In this document: positions 1 to 12,037 of the stretch, in pieces | How the letters are laid out: each line of letters begins with the position of its first letter | How positions within the stretch are numbered: the stretch's first letter is position 1 | NCBI GenBank assembly: GCA_014925825.1 | Contig: JACGCK010000004.1 | Location: 248,001 to 312,000, forward strand | Reading direction: 5' to 3' | Origin: Pholiota molesta | Taxonomy: Eukaryota; Basidiomycota; Agaricomycetes; Agaricales; Strophariaceae | Length of the DNA: 64,000 nt | Position numbers and translations under genes: made by a program | Notes under the pieces: model-generated | What the model was told of the DNA's origin: nothing | Seen by the model: the letters and a program-made list of their open reading frames with translations, nothing else | The model's database searches: none

Positions 1-266
1 AAAATCAAAACCCTCTGCGATACCTCTGGCATCTGTCGAATTCTTTGCCGGCGCTGGCTGCTGTCGTCGGAGGCGTGTGGGAGTACTACAGTGGATATTG
101 GGATCTCCGGAAATCAAGAGCATTTTTAATTGCAGTCAAGTGCGTTTGCCAACCAACTTCTCAAGCTTATGTTTATTGATCTTTTCATAGACCCCATCTC
201 TTTATCATAAGCACGGTTACTGGTATTGTCTTTGCTACTTGCATCGTGCTACTTGTTCAGGGGTGA
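1..266 (+). CDS. C-terminal end of an unidentified membrane protein (partial at left edge)
   Basis: Only the last part of this gene is in the window and I do not recognise the family. From base 3 an open frame reads LRYLWHLSNSLPALAAVVGG, then a charged stretch (WDLRKSRAF). A plausible 51-nt intron lies at 140-190 (donor GTGCGT, acceptor CATAG). After it the frame continues with a very hydrophobic segment (LFIISTVTGIVFATCIVLL) and stops at TGA 264-266. The hydrophobic helix suggests a membrane-spanning C-terminus. A GTAAGT/TTTCTAG pair at 319-369 could mean further splicing, so the end is uncertain. No function is proposed. Confidence 0.35.
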
Positions 267-921
267 CTTATTCACCATTCAAACTGGCACCGGCGACAGT
301 CCAAAAATCCAAGCAGTAAGTTTAACTTATCGTATTTACTTCTATGAGCTAAAGTCCAGTTGTCTTTCTAGATCACTCCCGCTGTCATGTCTTCCGTCTC
401 TCCTGCCCTCACCCCCGGCGAAATAACGATGGCCCTTCGTATTATTACAGCTTCTGCAGTGCCACCCTGCACAAGCTCAGCTTGCCGCTCTTCTTGTATC
501 CACACATGCGTTTTTATTACGGCTCATTGACGGACTCTCGGATGGAATGTTTGTCAGATACCTCATTGTAAATTATGTTTCACGTTTTGGAATACCATGG
601 CATATTTTCCATGCCGATGGAGATTGTACGTAGTCTTCAGTGATGATGATGTAATATGTACTTCAAGTTGTCATATACGTTAGGAAGCAAAACGAGTCAA
701 TAGATTCCATCTCATATGTACGGCAGTGTACGGCCTGTCAGTTCGGCATTCGGGATACAGGTCCTTAAATTGGAACTTGTGGTCCGACGTCTTTATATAA
801 TTCCGAAAAGCAGCTGGACGGAATCTTACGAGCTATTTCCCCTCATTTCCTTCCATTACCATACAATTCTTATATCCCCCCTCTTTTCTAATTACACGAC
901 TCTGCCACGACCATCCCAAGA
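267..921. other. Intergenic region before MTHFR
   Basis: No convincing gene. It should hold the 3' UTR of the left-edge gene and the promoter of the reductase gene. A pyrimidine-rich stretch (about 836-915) lies just before the MTHFR start codon, as is common upstream of fungal genes. Short open frames here have no recognisable motif. Confidence 0.5.
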
Positions 922-3109
922 ATGAAAATCACACAGAAAATCGACAAGTCCTCAAAGGAAGGCAAGATCTGGTGGTCGTTCGAGTACTTTCCTCCCCGAA
1001 CTGCACAGGTGGGTGGTATGATCCTGATAAAATGACGGCTTGTCCATTAAGCCTCAAAATAGGGACTGCAAAATCTCCTCGATCGCATTGAGCGCATGCG
1101 CGCACTGGGCCCAGAGTTCATAGATATTACCTGGTGAGTTCTGGGTGGTTCACTACTCCTATGGCTTTTGGATTGGTACCTACATTGATACAGGAATGCT
1201 GGAGGACGTACATCCGACCTGACATCGGAGATGGTGAAGACTTGTCAGGGCCTGATTGGAATAGAGACTTGTATGCATTTAACATGCACCAACATGCCCG
1301 AAGAAAAAGTGGACATTGCTCTAGAGGTGTGTTCTCAATACACTCCTTTATCAGCGGGAGAGCTAAGCAAACGTTCCCATTCTATAGGACGCAAAACAGC
1401 ATGGGTGCCGGAACGTACTCGCGCTGCGCGGTGATCCTCCACAGGGCAAGGAAGAATGGGAGGCTGTCGCCGGTGGATTCGTGCACGGTATCGATCTCGT
1501 GAGACACATACGGCGCAAGTACGACGACTATTTCGACATCGCTGTTGCGGGCTTCCCTCAGCATATGACTCTGCCCGAGGAAGAGCGTAACAACGAGATT
1601 CGATGGCTGAAAGAAAAGATCGACGCCGGCGTCAGCTTCATCTTCACGCAGATGTTCTACGACGTCGATCTCTTCATCAGCTGGGTCAAGGCTATCCGTG
1701 AAGCGGGCATCACCATCCCCATTGTCCCTGGAATCGCGCCGATCCAAACGTGGAACGGCTTCCAACGCGCAACGAGCCTCGCTAAATTGCCATCCCCCAG
1801 AGCTTCCTCGACGCCCTCGAGCCCGTGAAGAACAACGACGAGAAGGTTCGCGAGATCGGCACTAAGCTGGTGGCAGATATGTGTCGCAAAATCTTGGACG
1901 CTGATATTGGCATTCGTGGATTCCATTTCTACACGATGAATCTCGAGAAGGGCACTAAAATGCTGCTTGAGGAGCTGAACCTCGTTCCCAGAATCGAGAC
2001 CGTTAAGCCCCTTCCTTGGAGACAAGTACGTTCTTTTCCCGTAACTATTTTCAACCTTTAGTACTCATTCAACACCTGTATTTTAGTCTCTCACTCCCAA
2101 CAGGCGTCAAGAAACCATTCGTCCCATTTTCTGGGCCAACAGGACCAAGTCCTATATCTCTCGTACCGAAAACTGGGATGAGTACCCTAATGGTCGTTTC
2201 GGAGACTCGCGCAGTCCTGCATACGGTGAATTGGATGGCTACGGCGTGTGGATAAAGCAATCGGTAAGTCAATGAGTTCTTCAGGTTGATATGTGTCTTA
2301 CCATTCACGCTTCTGCATAAATAGAAAGAAGATGCTCTCAAGTTATGGGGGCATCCTACATCATTTGCCGATATAGCCTCCTCTTCGCTCGCTTCTGTCT
2401 CTCTGAATTGTCAGCACTGCCTTGGTCGGATCAAGCGCCATCTAGCGAGACATCTGTTATCGCCAAGCCACTTGCCCAAATTAACGAGCTTGGATTCTTG
2501 ACGATCAACTCCCAACCAGCAGTCAACGGAGCTCGAAGCGATGACAAGACGTTCGGATGGGGTCCCAGCAACGGTTATGTCTACCAAAAGGTATGTATTA
2601 TTCACCTTGTACGAAAAGGGAGGTGCTCATCGACGAAAACCAGGCATACCTCGAGTTCTTCGTCAGCCCCACCCTCCTATCTCTGCTCCTCGCGCACATC
2701 GAACGTGACCACAACATCACATATTATGTGATCAACAAGCGCGGTGACCTTCGCACCAACACCCATTCCGATGGTCCCAACGCCGTGACTTGGGGTGTGT
2801 TCCCAGGCAAGGAAATCATTCAGCCCACGATCGTGGAAGCAGTCAGCTTCATGGCGTGGAAGGTTAGTAATGGGCATAATTTGTTTTATCTTCAATCAAC
2901 TCACCATGTCTGTTTCTTTTTTTTAGGATGAGGCCTTCGAACTAGGCAATCAATGGGCCAAGCTCTACGAGTCCGGTTCGCCCTCCCAGAAACTCATCGA
3001 CGAGTTCATGGAAACCTCTTTCCTCGTTAACGTCGTGCACAATGATTTCCATGACCCGGATGCCATTTTCCGTCCTTTCCTCAGGCTGGCGCCGAATACG
3101 CAGCCTTGA
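922..3109 (+). CDS. MET13: Methylenetetrahydrofolate reductase (Met13-type), with one apparent frameshift
   Basis: Reduces 5,10-methylene-THF to 5-methyl-THF, the methyl donor for methionine synthesis; a cytosolic flavoprotein. The start at 922 gives [20 protein letters not shown] followed by the family signature FEYFPPRT. The catalytic TIM-barrel half shows [25 protein letters not shown] and GIAPIQ. The C-terminal regulatory (AdoMet-binding) half shows [32 protein letters not shown] and [13 protein letters not shown]. About seven short introns; roughly 600 residues, normal for the family. The frame breaks near 1790: the text before ends ...SLAKLP and the conserved [19 protein letters not shown] resumes in another frame, so one base is missing next to a 5-C run. 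I treat this as a probable sequence error because both flanks are well conserved. Stop TGA at 3107-3109. Confidence 0.95.
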
Positions 3110-3511
3110 AATCCAAGGCAACCGCTGTCAATGGGCATTGACATGGCCATGACCAGTCTCTCGTATTCTCTGACAGCTATCCAACTGACCTTTTTCTTGT
3201 CTCCTTTTCTTTCTTTCTTTCTTTGTCACGGGTTCAACCCCCGTCACTCTGTAGCCATAGTCTTGGGACTTTCTATTCGTATACTCCGCTTGTTTTCTGT
3301 CCTCATATCTTTCGCATTGCATCTCCGCGTCTCGTTTCGCGATCACATTTGTCACGACACATTCATACTCATATACTCTGCATCAACTGCATTTATCATA
3401 TAGATATCCCCACGCACATGGCATTAGTTATCACATAACGCAAATACACCTATCATTGCTCCAATATACAAATCCACAATACATCGCTATTAACTACAAT
3501 AGACAATAAGA
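3110..3511. other. Convergent 3' intergenic region with a CTTT microsatellite
   Basis: Lies between the convergent ends of the MTHFR and ELMO genes and probably holds both 3' UTRs. A short pyrimidine repeat of CTTT units sits at about 3204-3224. No gene is seen. Confidence 0.55.
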
Positions 3512-6490
3512 TTATGCGGGGCCAGGCGGGAAGTCCGAGAAGAAGAAATCAGTGTTTGTTGGGGGCGGACCAGCCACTAGCCCACTTGGAATCTCTACCA
3601 TTTCGCCTGACAGATCTGTTTTCTTATTATTAGCGATTTAAACTGATGCTCAAAAGGAGTACACGAACCAAGTAATTTGATTTTCAGGCCGATCTCAGTC
3701 AGCGCCTGAACGAATCCAGCCGTCTCCTTCGATGACACATGTCCACCATCTCTCCTCAACATGTTCAGACCATCTGTCCAATCTGCCCAACGCGAGGAAT
3801 CCGGTGCGATGAGGTCTGCCAAAGAGCCTTCATGGGCGCTCAACAACGAAAACGAAAGTGGAGAAGGCATAGGAGCCGAATTTGATGAAATTCGTTCTGG
3901 TCACGGAGGACGTTGGGGGGAGGGGCGCAAGTTCCACCAGCGATTTCACTGATCAAGGAAAGGTCGATTCTTTCGGGAAGGTCCTCAAGACCATTGCGCA
4001 CAGGGAACTTAACTGCACTATCAACATAATGCAGATATTTCTGGCTAGTGTCCTAGATATGTAGTGATCAGTTCATTGTTTCTCCGCTCGGATGATGTGC
4101 CAATTACCAATCTCATGAAGCGCCACGGTCGAGGGGGCCTTCGAGAAACGCCATCTCGAGAAGCAGGTTGCGGCGTGGCATTTATGAACCATGCACCGTG
4201 TAATAAGCATTGTATTCGTTGCTGTTTGACGAACTCGTAGGACTCTTTGTAAAGCTTAGTGCGTAAATTTCTAGAGAATAATGAGAACAAATACAATGAC
4301 ACCCAAAGGGATGGAAACACACCGCACGGGTATCTTGCTCAACAAATCGTCCTCAAGTTCCAGCTGTTGCATTTGACGATCCCTCACATCACGATAGTCG
4401 GATTCAAGGAAGTCGGCTTCGAGTTCGTGCCATTCTCGGGTACTTTCTTTGCGAAGGGCAAGCTTCACTCTGGAAACAAATTCAGATAGAGACAGTCAAA
4501 AATCGAAGAACACACGTACTGACTGTGGACCAAAGCCACAATGCGAGGGAAGTCACCTTTCGTAGCCCCGCTTTCACTCCACATGCGTATGAAGAAGTGA
4601 GTGGCTAGGGAATGTACACGATGGAAATCCAAGAAGAATGGCTGGAATGTCGTCGCCGTAGAATCTATATACATGCTCTGCTCAGCGTGATTTTTTTTTT
4701 GCGAGAGAGGTTAACGCACATCCTGGAGCATATATTGCCCAATGTTCGGATAGTAGTTCAACAACTTCGTTCGAAGCTTTGGCTATCGGACAGCGCCGTT
4801 CCTCAGGCCTGCTCAACTGCTCAAGAATCACCTGGCGAAAACATCAACGATCATCATGTATCATGAGATAATTTTCCAAACCTTGGGAAATTCTGAATCG
4901 CCTTCAATGAATTTTTTCTATGGAAAAAACAATTATTTCCGGACCAACTTCACAAGTGTCATTTGACTCACCAGGCATTCCAGCCCAAGTACACCGACTT
5001 CACTAAATTCTTCCAGGATGTCCTCCGTGTCGAAGCCAATCTTGCGCCATTTGAGGACTTGTCCCGCTGCATCGACGTCTTCCTTCAACTTTGTAGCTTC
5101 CCATAGAGATTGAAGGATGGCGGCATGCTTCTCATCCTCCTCTGGGTCTACCAAGGTGATTTTCTTGCGGTAGGTGACCCGAAGGATGTTGGCTTGGAAG
5201 TCCATGCACGACGTCAAATCGTCAATGTTATGTAAAGACATTAATCGCTAGATTACAGTGCAACCCATTAGATAAATATTTTAAAATGGGAAATTATAAA
5301 CCATACCACGACAGCTTTTCTGACGTTTAACCTTTCCAGTTCTTCGATAAATTCCTCCCAGCTGTCATCACTGGCATGTGCAAGAAGGGAGTTTATCAGC
5401 ATCATGCTGTATTGTAATCAAGCCATCAGCTATCAATTATTACAGTATATTCCTGTAAGACATACCTGTATTGCGCCATAGCCATTTCTGCACTTCCCAA
5501 TCGATTAACCACGGTCTCCAAAGACCCGCGTTCCTTCCTCATTTGCGCGAATACCTTTTGAAAGCCATATCGGTACACGGAGCCAGGTGGTGCGGTTGGC
5601 AACGCTCGGCTCGAACTCGCTGCTTGTGGTCCTGGAAGGCTACTTGGATCGGCTTCCACGAGCTTCTTGAGTATGGCGGTAGCGGGACGACAGACGTTGA
5701 CGAGGGATTGGGGAGAAGCCAGTATGTGCACAACGGTCAAGATGAATTCGTCCGTCAGACCCGCCCAACCGTAATCCAGTTCCATCAGATTCTGCATCGC
5801 TGTGAGTGCGTACTAAGGTTCTCTTCAGAATTGGTAAGGGCGAATATAGGAAGGCGAAGACACACGGCAAGGGTATTTCCTGTACTTGATGATATGACGT
5901 TCACGAGTTCATTCAAGCCATCATGATCCAGAAATTCGCGAGCGAAGGCTTCTTCCTACGAGACGCGTAAGTTCGATACCATAGGCCCTTGCAGAGGTGA
6001 ACAATCATACACGAATGAACTTTTGCAAAGAAAACAGAGTTAGTTTGATGTTCTTATCCGTTCTGTTATTCAACTTCTGTGCCGTTTCTCTGGCTTCACG
6101 AGCTGGAGCGTTGACGAGTCTGAGATAGGGCATCAGTCCCTAGTACGTACCCCTCCCCCAATCTAAAATCCAAAATCCAAAAACTCACTTCAAATTTGAC
6201 CTATTCTTTATCTTCTTCCTCAGGTTGTCATTAGTCACCAACTCGTCGGCCTCATCTCTCAACGCGAAGTGTGACGGTGATTCCTTGATCTTCAGATTTA
6301 CACACAACTGTTTGACGACATCATCCACGGTGAGGGTCGGGTCAATACGTGTCCGGACAGTCAGGCCTTCCACAGTTGTGACATTATTTGTTGGTACCAA
6401 CGCGCCTGTCCTCGTTCCATTGCCATTGGTAGCATTGGAGGAGTTCAATGGAGTGCGAACTGCTGAGGAGGTGTGTCCAGAATTGGACAT
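3512..6490 (-). CDS. ELMO/CED-12 family protein (ARM-like, ELMO and PH regions)
   Basis: ELMO proteins pair with DOCK-family exchange factors to activate Rac-type GTPases at the cell cortex; the fungal partner is inferred, not seen here. Start at 6490 gives MSNSGHTSSAVRTPLNSS. An N-terminal ubiquitin-like/RBD-type region follows (RTRIDPTLTVDDVVKQLCV), then the ELMO armadillo part (TAMQNLMELDYGWAGLTDEF, SLVNVCRPATAILKKLVEAD). The ELMO domain itself shows QSLWEATKLKEDV, WRKIGFDTEDILEEF and VGVLGLECL, ending FHRVHSLATHFFIRMW. A C-terminal PH-like segment (FVKQQRIQCLLHGAWF, RPPRPWRFMRL) precedes the tail GPPPTNTDFFFSDFPPGPA and a TAA at 3512-3514. Roughly ten introns, one with a GTTCGT donor. Length (about 700 residues) and domain order match animal ELMO proteins. 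Confident in family, less so in every exon edge. Confidence 0.85.
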
Positions 6491-8926
6491 AGGTATTCAA
6501 GGAGGTAAGGATTTGATTGAAAGCCACTGAAAAGGGGTAGAGACCGGTGGATTTTCCCAAGCTTGCTTTTCAGGAGATAATGTCGTGGCGTATAGTATAG
6601 TGGTAATAGCTAAGAGAGAAGCGAGTACAAGTAAAATACATGATTTCTAATTTGTCTGTTCCCGCGCATACAAGGGTCTAGACTCACTCGTCACCAATGA
6701 TAATTCGTGACTAACGCCTTCAGTTCAGCTGATAGATGATGCGCGAGTATCTACAGTGGGGAGATGCAAGATTAGTATGGGAAACACAAAACATAATGCA
6801 TAAAAGATCAGTAAAGCGTGGATGGCGTCTTTTGCAACCGATTTCCGAAGAAACCGACACTCCGACTGACGTGCAAATGTCGAACTGAATCATCATGGAA
6901 AGTCTGCGGCAAGAAACTTACTGAGGGAGGTATAGATATATGGATTTTGGCTTGAAAAGATGGAAGGGAATACGAAAAAAAAGGAAGCTTAGTTGGAGGT
7001 ATGTAGGGCTCCCAAAGGGTATCCGTGAAAATCCATCGCATTATGAAGCTGCAGGGCGTGGGAACATTATTTAGTGGCACGTGCTTATTAAGTAGTGCGC
7101 GCCGCCCGCGCCCAAGCGGCGCCCACCAGCGCCCACCACGCTGCGGTACAATCAAGTTGCGGTACTGGCAGCTGTGCAGTGCGCAGTACGCTCCTATTAA
7201 GATGAACATGTCTCCATTACCAAACACTTATTTAAAAAACTAATATTTTAAGTATAAGTACGTTGTATAAACGAGTTGTAGACAAGTTGTAGACGTTGTT
7301 TATCTAAACCAACTTACAAGAAGTTTATACTTCGAGAAACCCAACATCTATTGAAAGGAATCTGGCACTATGAATCACTTTTGTCCATATCATTATGTGA
7401 CATAACCATATCATAAGTAATGTGCATATATCTATGTAGTGGTATATAAATGCTAATACGTCGACCCAACTTATAATCTAGTAATTAAATTAGTGTGTCC
7501 GTAGAAGATCGAACCGTATAAATTAATTGTAGTGGAGAGATAGAGGACTGGATATCGTAACGGTGCACGTATATAGCTCATTTATTGCTGATAGCGATAG
7601 AGCTGGGGTTGGATCATAGTGCTCCTTCGCCGCGACGTGAGAACAATAAAGTCGGGCGAGATGACGGAATTTCGTGGTTGCTTGCGTGTTGTGCGGGTGA
7701 TAAATTTCCACACGCGGACGATGCGGCGCTCAAACTGTCTGCCATATGTGGCGCGATGGCGAGGAGCCACACTGCAAATGGGATAAATATGCACATGAGA
7801 AGTTATTCACGTATTCACGGAGAGAAGTGAATACATACGCAGGCTTTTCATCGGCCAAAAGCACGGACACAGAGAAACGGGCATCACGAGCGACGACAGA
7901 CATAGATGACAATCGATGAGAAATTGGTATGGGAGTGTTGCAACTATGGATTGAAATTCTTGATAGAATAGACCAGCTAGGAGAACCACCGTCGTAAAGG
8001 GGGAATGAGTTGGATAAAGTTGGTGGCAAAAAACCTGTGGCACAAGCAAGAATTCAACGAGGTCTAGGAGGGAGAACGTATAGCGCAGTGCTACGTGGTG
8101 ATACAGAAGGGCTGATCCAGATCGCAATGAACCCAAAAGTTGGCAAGGCTTTTTATACCCATGTAACGGGAAGAGCACAGAAGAACAATGGCATGCCACA
8201 GCCCATTATGGAGGCCGCTTGTATTGTGTTTGGTTGCCGCCGCCGGCGCTCCCAGGATATTTACTTCAACATGCAGAATACAACGAGCGCGCAGCTATTA
8301 AAAGGCAGTTGCCTTAGTTGCCCCATTGTAGTAAGCCGTGAGCGGGAGAAATGTATTGTATTTGACAGGTGTTTGAATAGATGATATCAAAAACAACGAC
8401 AGTTGGATGGTCAAAGGACTCAAGTAAGAACTCAAGCTTAAGTCCAGTGGTTTACAAGTTATGCGTGTAATCTATTTTGACACCAGTTCGACACTAAGTT
8501 ATTTAGCTTTCGCGACCGTAATATATAATGCTAACGTTGTTCTACTATGCGCTCGTGCATACCCAACATTACTAATAGTAATAATAACTCTATGTATCAA
8601 TGTGATTATAACACAAAAAGCGAAAGTGAATGTCACTATGTAATTCCATTACCGTTCGTCTCCCCAATAGTCTAACAGTATCCATAGCCAACCTTGTAAT
8701 TTAGATGAAATTTTTAGATGGAAGTCTTGCTCTTGAAGTCTTCGTTGCGGTGGGCTTTATGGTCGCGTGAGGGCTTGGTAACTTGCAATCGCCCATAGAA
8801 GAATTACATTCAGGACTCTGGTATACATCTGAATACACTCCTCGGATAGAAAGATAACGTTAGATGCGCCATGAGGCTGGCATACACTGGGTTACGAACC
8901 TACGATGCGCAAATCCAGTTCTTGCG
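6491..8926. other. 2.4 kb region without a recognisable gene
   Basis: Open frames here are short, overlap on both strands and carry no motif I recognise. Composition is uneven: mostly AT-rich, with a GC-rich island at about 7098-7145 containing repeated GCGCCCACCA units, and an 11-base direct repeat (GAGTTGTAGAC / AAGTTGTAGAC) near 7272-7293. It could be long promoter sequence, a non-coding transcript or a decayed element; nothing decides between these. Confidence 0.4.
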
Positions 8927-11566
8927 TTAATCTTGAAGATCCAATATCTGCTGTGCCTCAACACACTCTTTCGGATCTCTGAAGACCCTCAAGAACACAT
9001 TTCCAGGCATTTGAGTTCGGGCTCTATACACCCTCATCTGCAACCCGTTTCTTCTCTTATCGGCATCGGAGAGCACCGCGGCCGGTCGCTTCCCATTTGA
9101 TTCCGCGCTTGAGGTGGACGAAGTCGATTGCTGCGAGCGTGCGGACGCAGCCGATGAGCGTGTCATGTTCAGATTGTCTTGAATAGAAGGCGGCTCAGTG
9201 GGCTTTGGAGGCACATTCGTGAACTTAGCAGATACGCGCGAGGTTATGGATGGGATGATGCGATGTCGATTGTGGCTACTGTGGCTTTGACGAATATCTG
9301 AAGATTCCATCCTGGCATAGGACTGAGGCGTAGGAGTGGCCAAGTTATCCTGCGGTTCCGGCTCGCTAGTTATATTGCTGTTAAGATAAGTTGAGATAGG
9401 CTCTCTGCTGTGATGCATGCTTGGGCGGAGAGTATTCCTCGAATCGAGATTAGCGGGGTTCAAAGGCGATCCGATGATACTGTAATTGTATTTGGCGGAA
9501 GAGAGAGAATTTGTAGACGCGCCACTGTCGTTCCTGGGAACCAGAGGACGACCTGGTGCTCGCGTGCCAGCATCATCGATCGCGTTCCATCCAGTTGGGT
9601 CATCAAGTGGTTCAGTGGTGGCATCGGCGTCGCGTACAAACACGGCAAGGATGCGATCTGGTCTCTCACGAGCTAGGCTACATTACCAAGTAAAGCATGA
9701 TTAGTATAGTTGGATAGATATGTGGAAATGAAATCTACACACTCTGCATAGAGTTCGAGGTCTTGCTCTCCAGTATCACCTATTAAGAAGAATTTAGAAT
9801 CAGGGAATGAGTCTAGTATGTCCACTACGCCTGCTCGTTTTCGTGTCGCGGGGGCAGAGAGAAGCCCGCTAAATAACGAACGACCAGCATATGATCGTAA
9901 TTTGATCGAACCTTGGTAGATACGTTCAACTGGATAAATCAATGTGTTGAAATTTGCCTATTTTGCCCTCACCTGCGGGGAGTTTCGATAGCGCAAAGAA
10001 TTCATTAAGAACAGGAAGATATTCGAAAGGGCCATTCGACTGTCACCTGGACCGTCAGCAGTTGCAGAAGGTATCGGGTAAATGATCTTACCACATAATG
10101 AAACCTCACCCCTTTCTCCCACAGGCTAGTATACCATTCGCCCATCCCAGGTATAATGTTATCCTGTAGATCCTTGACAAAGACATTATGGAACACTGCA
10201 CGAGCACCCAACAGAATTCCAGAGAGCTTGACGGTGTCATCTACATCTGAGATGACCCGTATTGGTGAATGGGTAATCGGGATGCGAGTGAGAGAGGTAA
10301 GCGGGGCTGCTTCATCTGAGTGTGGATTTGCTTCGAGAGGTTGTTGTGGAGCGTCCGCAATAGGAAGAAGTTGAGCCACGACTAATAGATCGTGTTCAGG
10401 TAGTGTCTCTCCAAATGCAATGTGTAATGTTTTTGGATGTTGACATAGCTCTTCCCAGTTGACCTTAAATTTGACCTGAAAACTCCCGTCAGCACTTGTA
10501 GTAACATCTTGGTATGCTAGAAGGCCATTTTCGATATCCGGTGATACGTTGTCATCACTTTCCCCCACATTCGCGGTTCTAGCTGAGCCAGATTTCGTTT
10601 GGTCCTGGTGCGGAGACGCAAATATATGTAGTCGAACGGTGCGGTTTGGAAGAACGGAAGACCAGAACGGCTGGAGACGCCTTTCCAGATTATTATGGAG
10701 TCGCCTAATGGCATCTATCGACATGGGTCCATCAATACCAGATATGCCAGGAGGTGGCGCTGTGATTTTTCCGGGGTCTGCAGATGCGGGGAGGTCTTCA
10801 GTCGATGAATACGGAGACGAAGATGCGCTCGAATGATCGTCATCGTTACTCTTCTTTGCGAGTCCAAGTTGCCTGTCGAGGGCCTCTATATCATAATCAT
10901 CTGTAATTTCTGTTGGGCGAGGAGGGAGTGTAACCTTCGCAAGCAATTCCTCGGTAGAGGGTGTCAAATGAGCAAGCGATGACGTATTCGTTTGGACATC
11001 CCTAACGTTATCCACCAGCTTGGGAAGATAAGCATATCCTGAATGATATCAATGAGCGGGAATTAACATCGTTGGAATAGAAGGCAAACCTTTCGCTAAC
11101 CGCATGAACGCACGCTGAGAACGACTTGCATTTTCAGGTGGACGGTAACTGATAGCATATCCTGATACGAAGATTTCTAGTTCAAACGGTTTGGGCCCTG
11201 GTTTACAAGATATAAGTCTTCATACGACCTAAAGATGAAAGACAAACGAACCATCCAGGGCGCCTGTTGGGGCGCCGGCGGAATATCTTCTAGTAGCCCA
11301 TCCAGGGAACACATTGACCATTTCAGTGTTTGAAGACCCAGCAGGATACACCCCCTTCTTCCTCACTCTGATCTTCTGTCCCGCCCAAGCTCTCCAACTT
11401 TGTGTTGACTCCCCAGGGTGTGGATGACTCTCGTGAACGTCTATGTGCTGCCTTGAACTTCTCCAACTTGAGGTGGATCATGTCCGCCTACGTATCCTTT
11501 AAGAGAGGATATATGAGATTTTGCAGAGTTTATGTACCTCCATGAAGAGGACATATCTTCGGACAT
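8927..11566 (-). CDS. APP1: App1-type phosphatidate phosphatase (DxDxT)
   Basis: App1 proteins are Mg-dependent phosphatidate phosphatases of the haloacid-dehalogenase type that act at cortical actin patches during endocytosis. The catalytic signature is plain: VISDVDDTVKLSGI on the minus strand around 10210-10260 supplies the DxDxT motif, followed by GMGEWYTSLWEKGVRFHYV, then IKLRSYAGRSLFSGLLS and the second acidic motif FPDSKFFLIGDTGEQDLE. The N-terminal lipin-like/App1 region shows HPHPGESTQSWRAWAGQKIR and VNVFPGWATRRYSAGAPTGA. The C-terminal 220 residues are Ser/Pro/Thr-rich and low complexity, as in yeast App1. I chose ATG 11566 (MSEDMSSSWRY); joining it to HIDVHESHP needs an intron of about 44 nt. 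No frame break seen. Confidence 0.9.
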
Positions 11567-12037
11567 AGTGGAGGTCAGTGATTGAGAGCTGAATGGGTTT
11601 ATTTTTGGACATTTACCTGGACAGCGGATATACTTACCAGTAACCAACCAACGGCTTTGAACGATCTCAATCTTGCGTGTTTCGCAATGTTTTCGTTCGA
11701 ATATTTGCGCGGCAGTCAAAATATGTGGGTCGTTTACAAGCCATTCAGCATTGAGGGGACGATCCTCTCTAAATAAGGCGTGGTAGTGACAGAGCGCACA
11801 CTACATAGATTGTATGGGCATATCGGCAAATTCCGTCCATAAAATACTCCGCTTGAAAAGTCGGCTGTCGTGCTCACACATGGCGCTCCTTGTATCCGCG
11901 TCAAGGCCATTCTGCACGTATGCAGCTATTCTCGTCGCGGACGAAGGTCAGTAATTCATGACACCTTGGAGTCGCTCTTTTTGCTGACTTCGTGCTGTCT
12001 TAATTCTAGGCTTATAATATTTAGAAACTAATCGTCC
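11567..12037. other. Divergent promoter region between APP1-like and Tpt1-like genes
   Basis: The two neighbouring genes are read away from this 470-base stretch, so it must hold both promoters. No TATA box or repeat stands out, and I see no extra gene. Confidence 0.5.

Noticed and set aside
3225..3250. T-arm-like hairpin (ACGGG TTCAACC CCCGT), as in a tRNA
   Set aside because: A perfect 5-bp stem with a tRNA-like loop, but the upstream sequence is CTTT repeat and offers no matching acceptor stem, D arm or anticodon arm.
6586..6660. tRNA-like 5' end (GCGTATAGTATAGTGGTAAT)
   Set aside because: Resembles an A box, but no B box (GGTTCGA-type) or pairing acceptor strand follows at the right distance.
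6808..7227. 139-codon minus-strand open frame
   Set aside because: No motif, and composition shifts abruptly through the GC-rich island; looks like chance.
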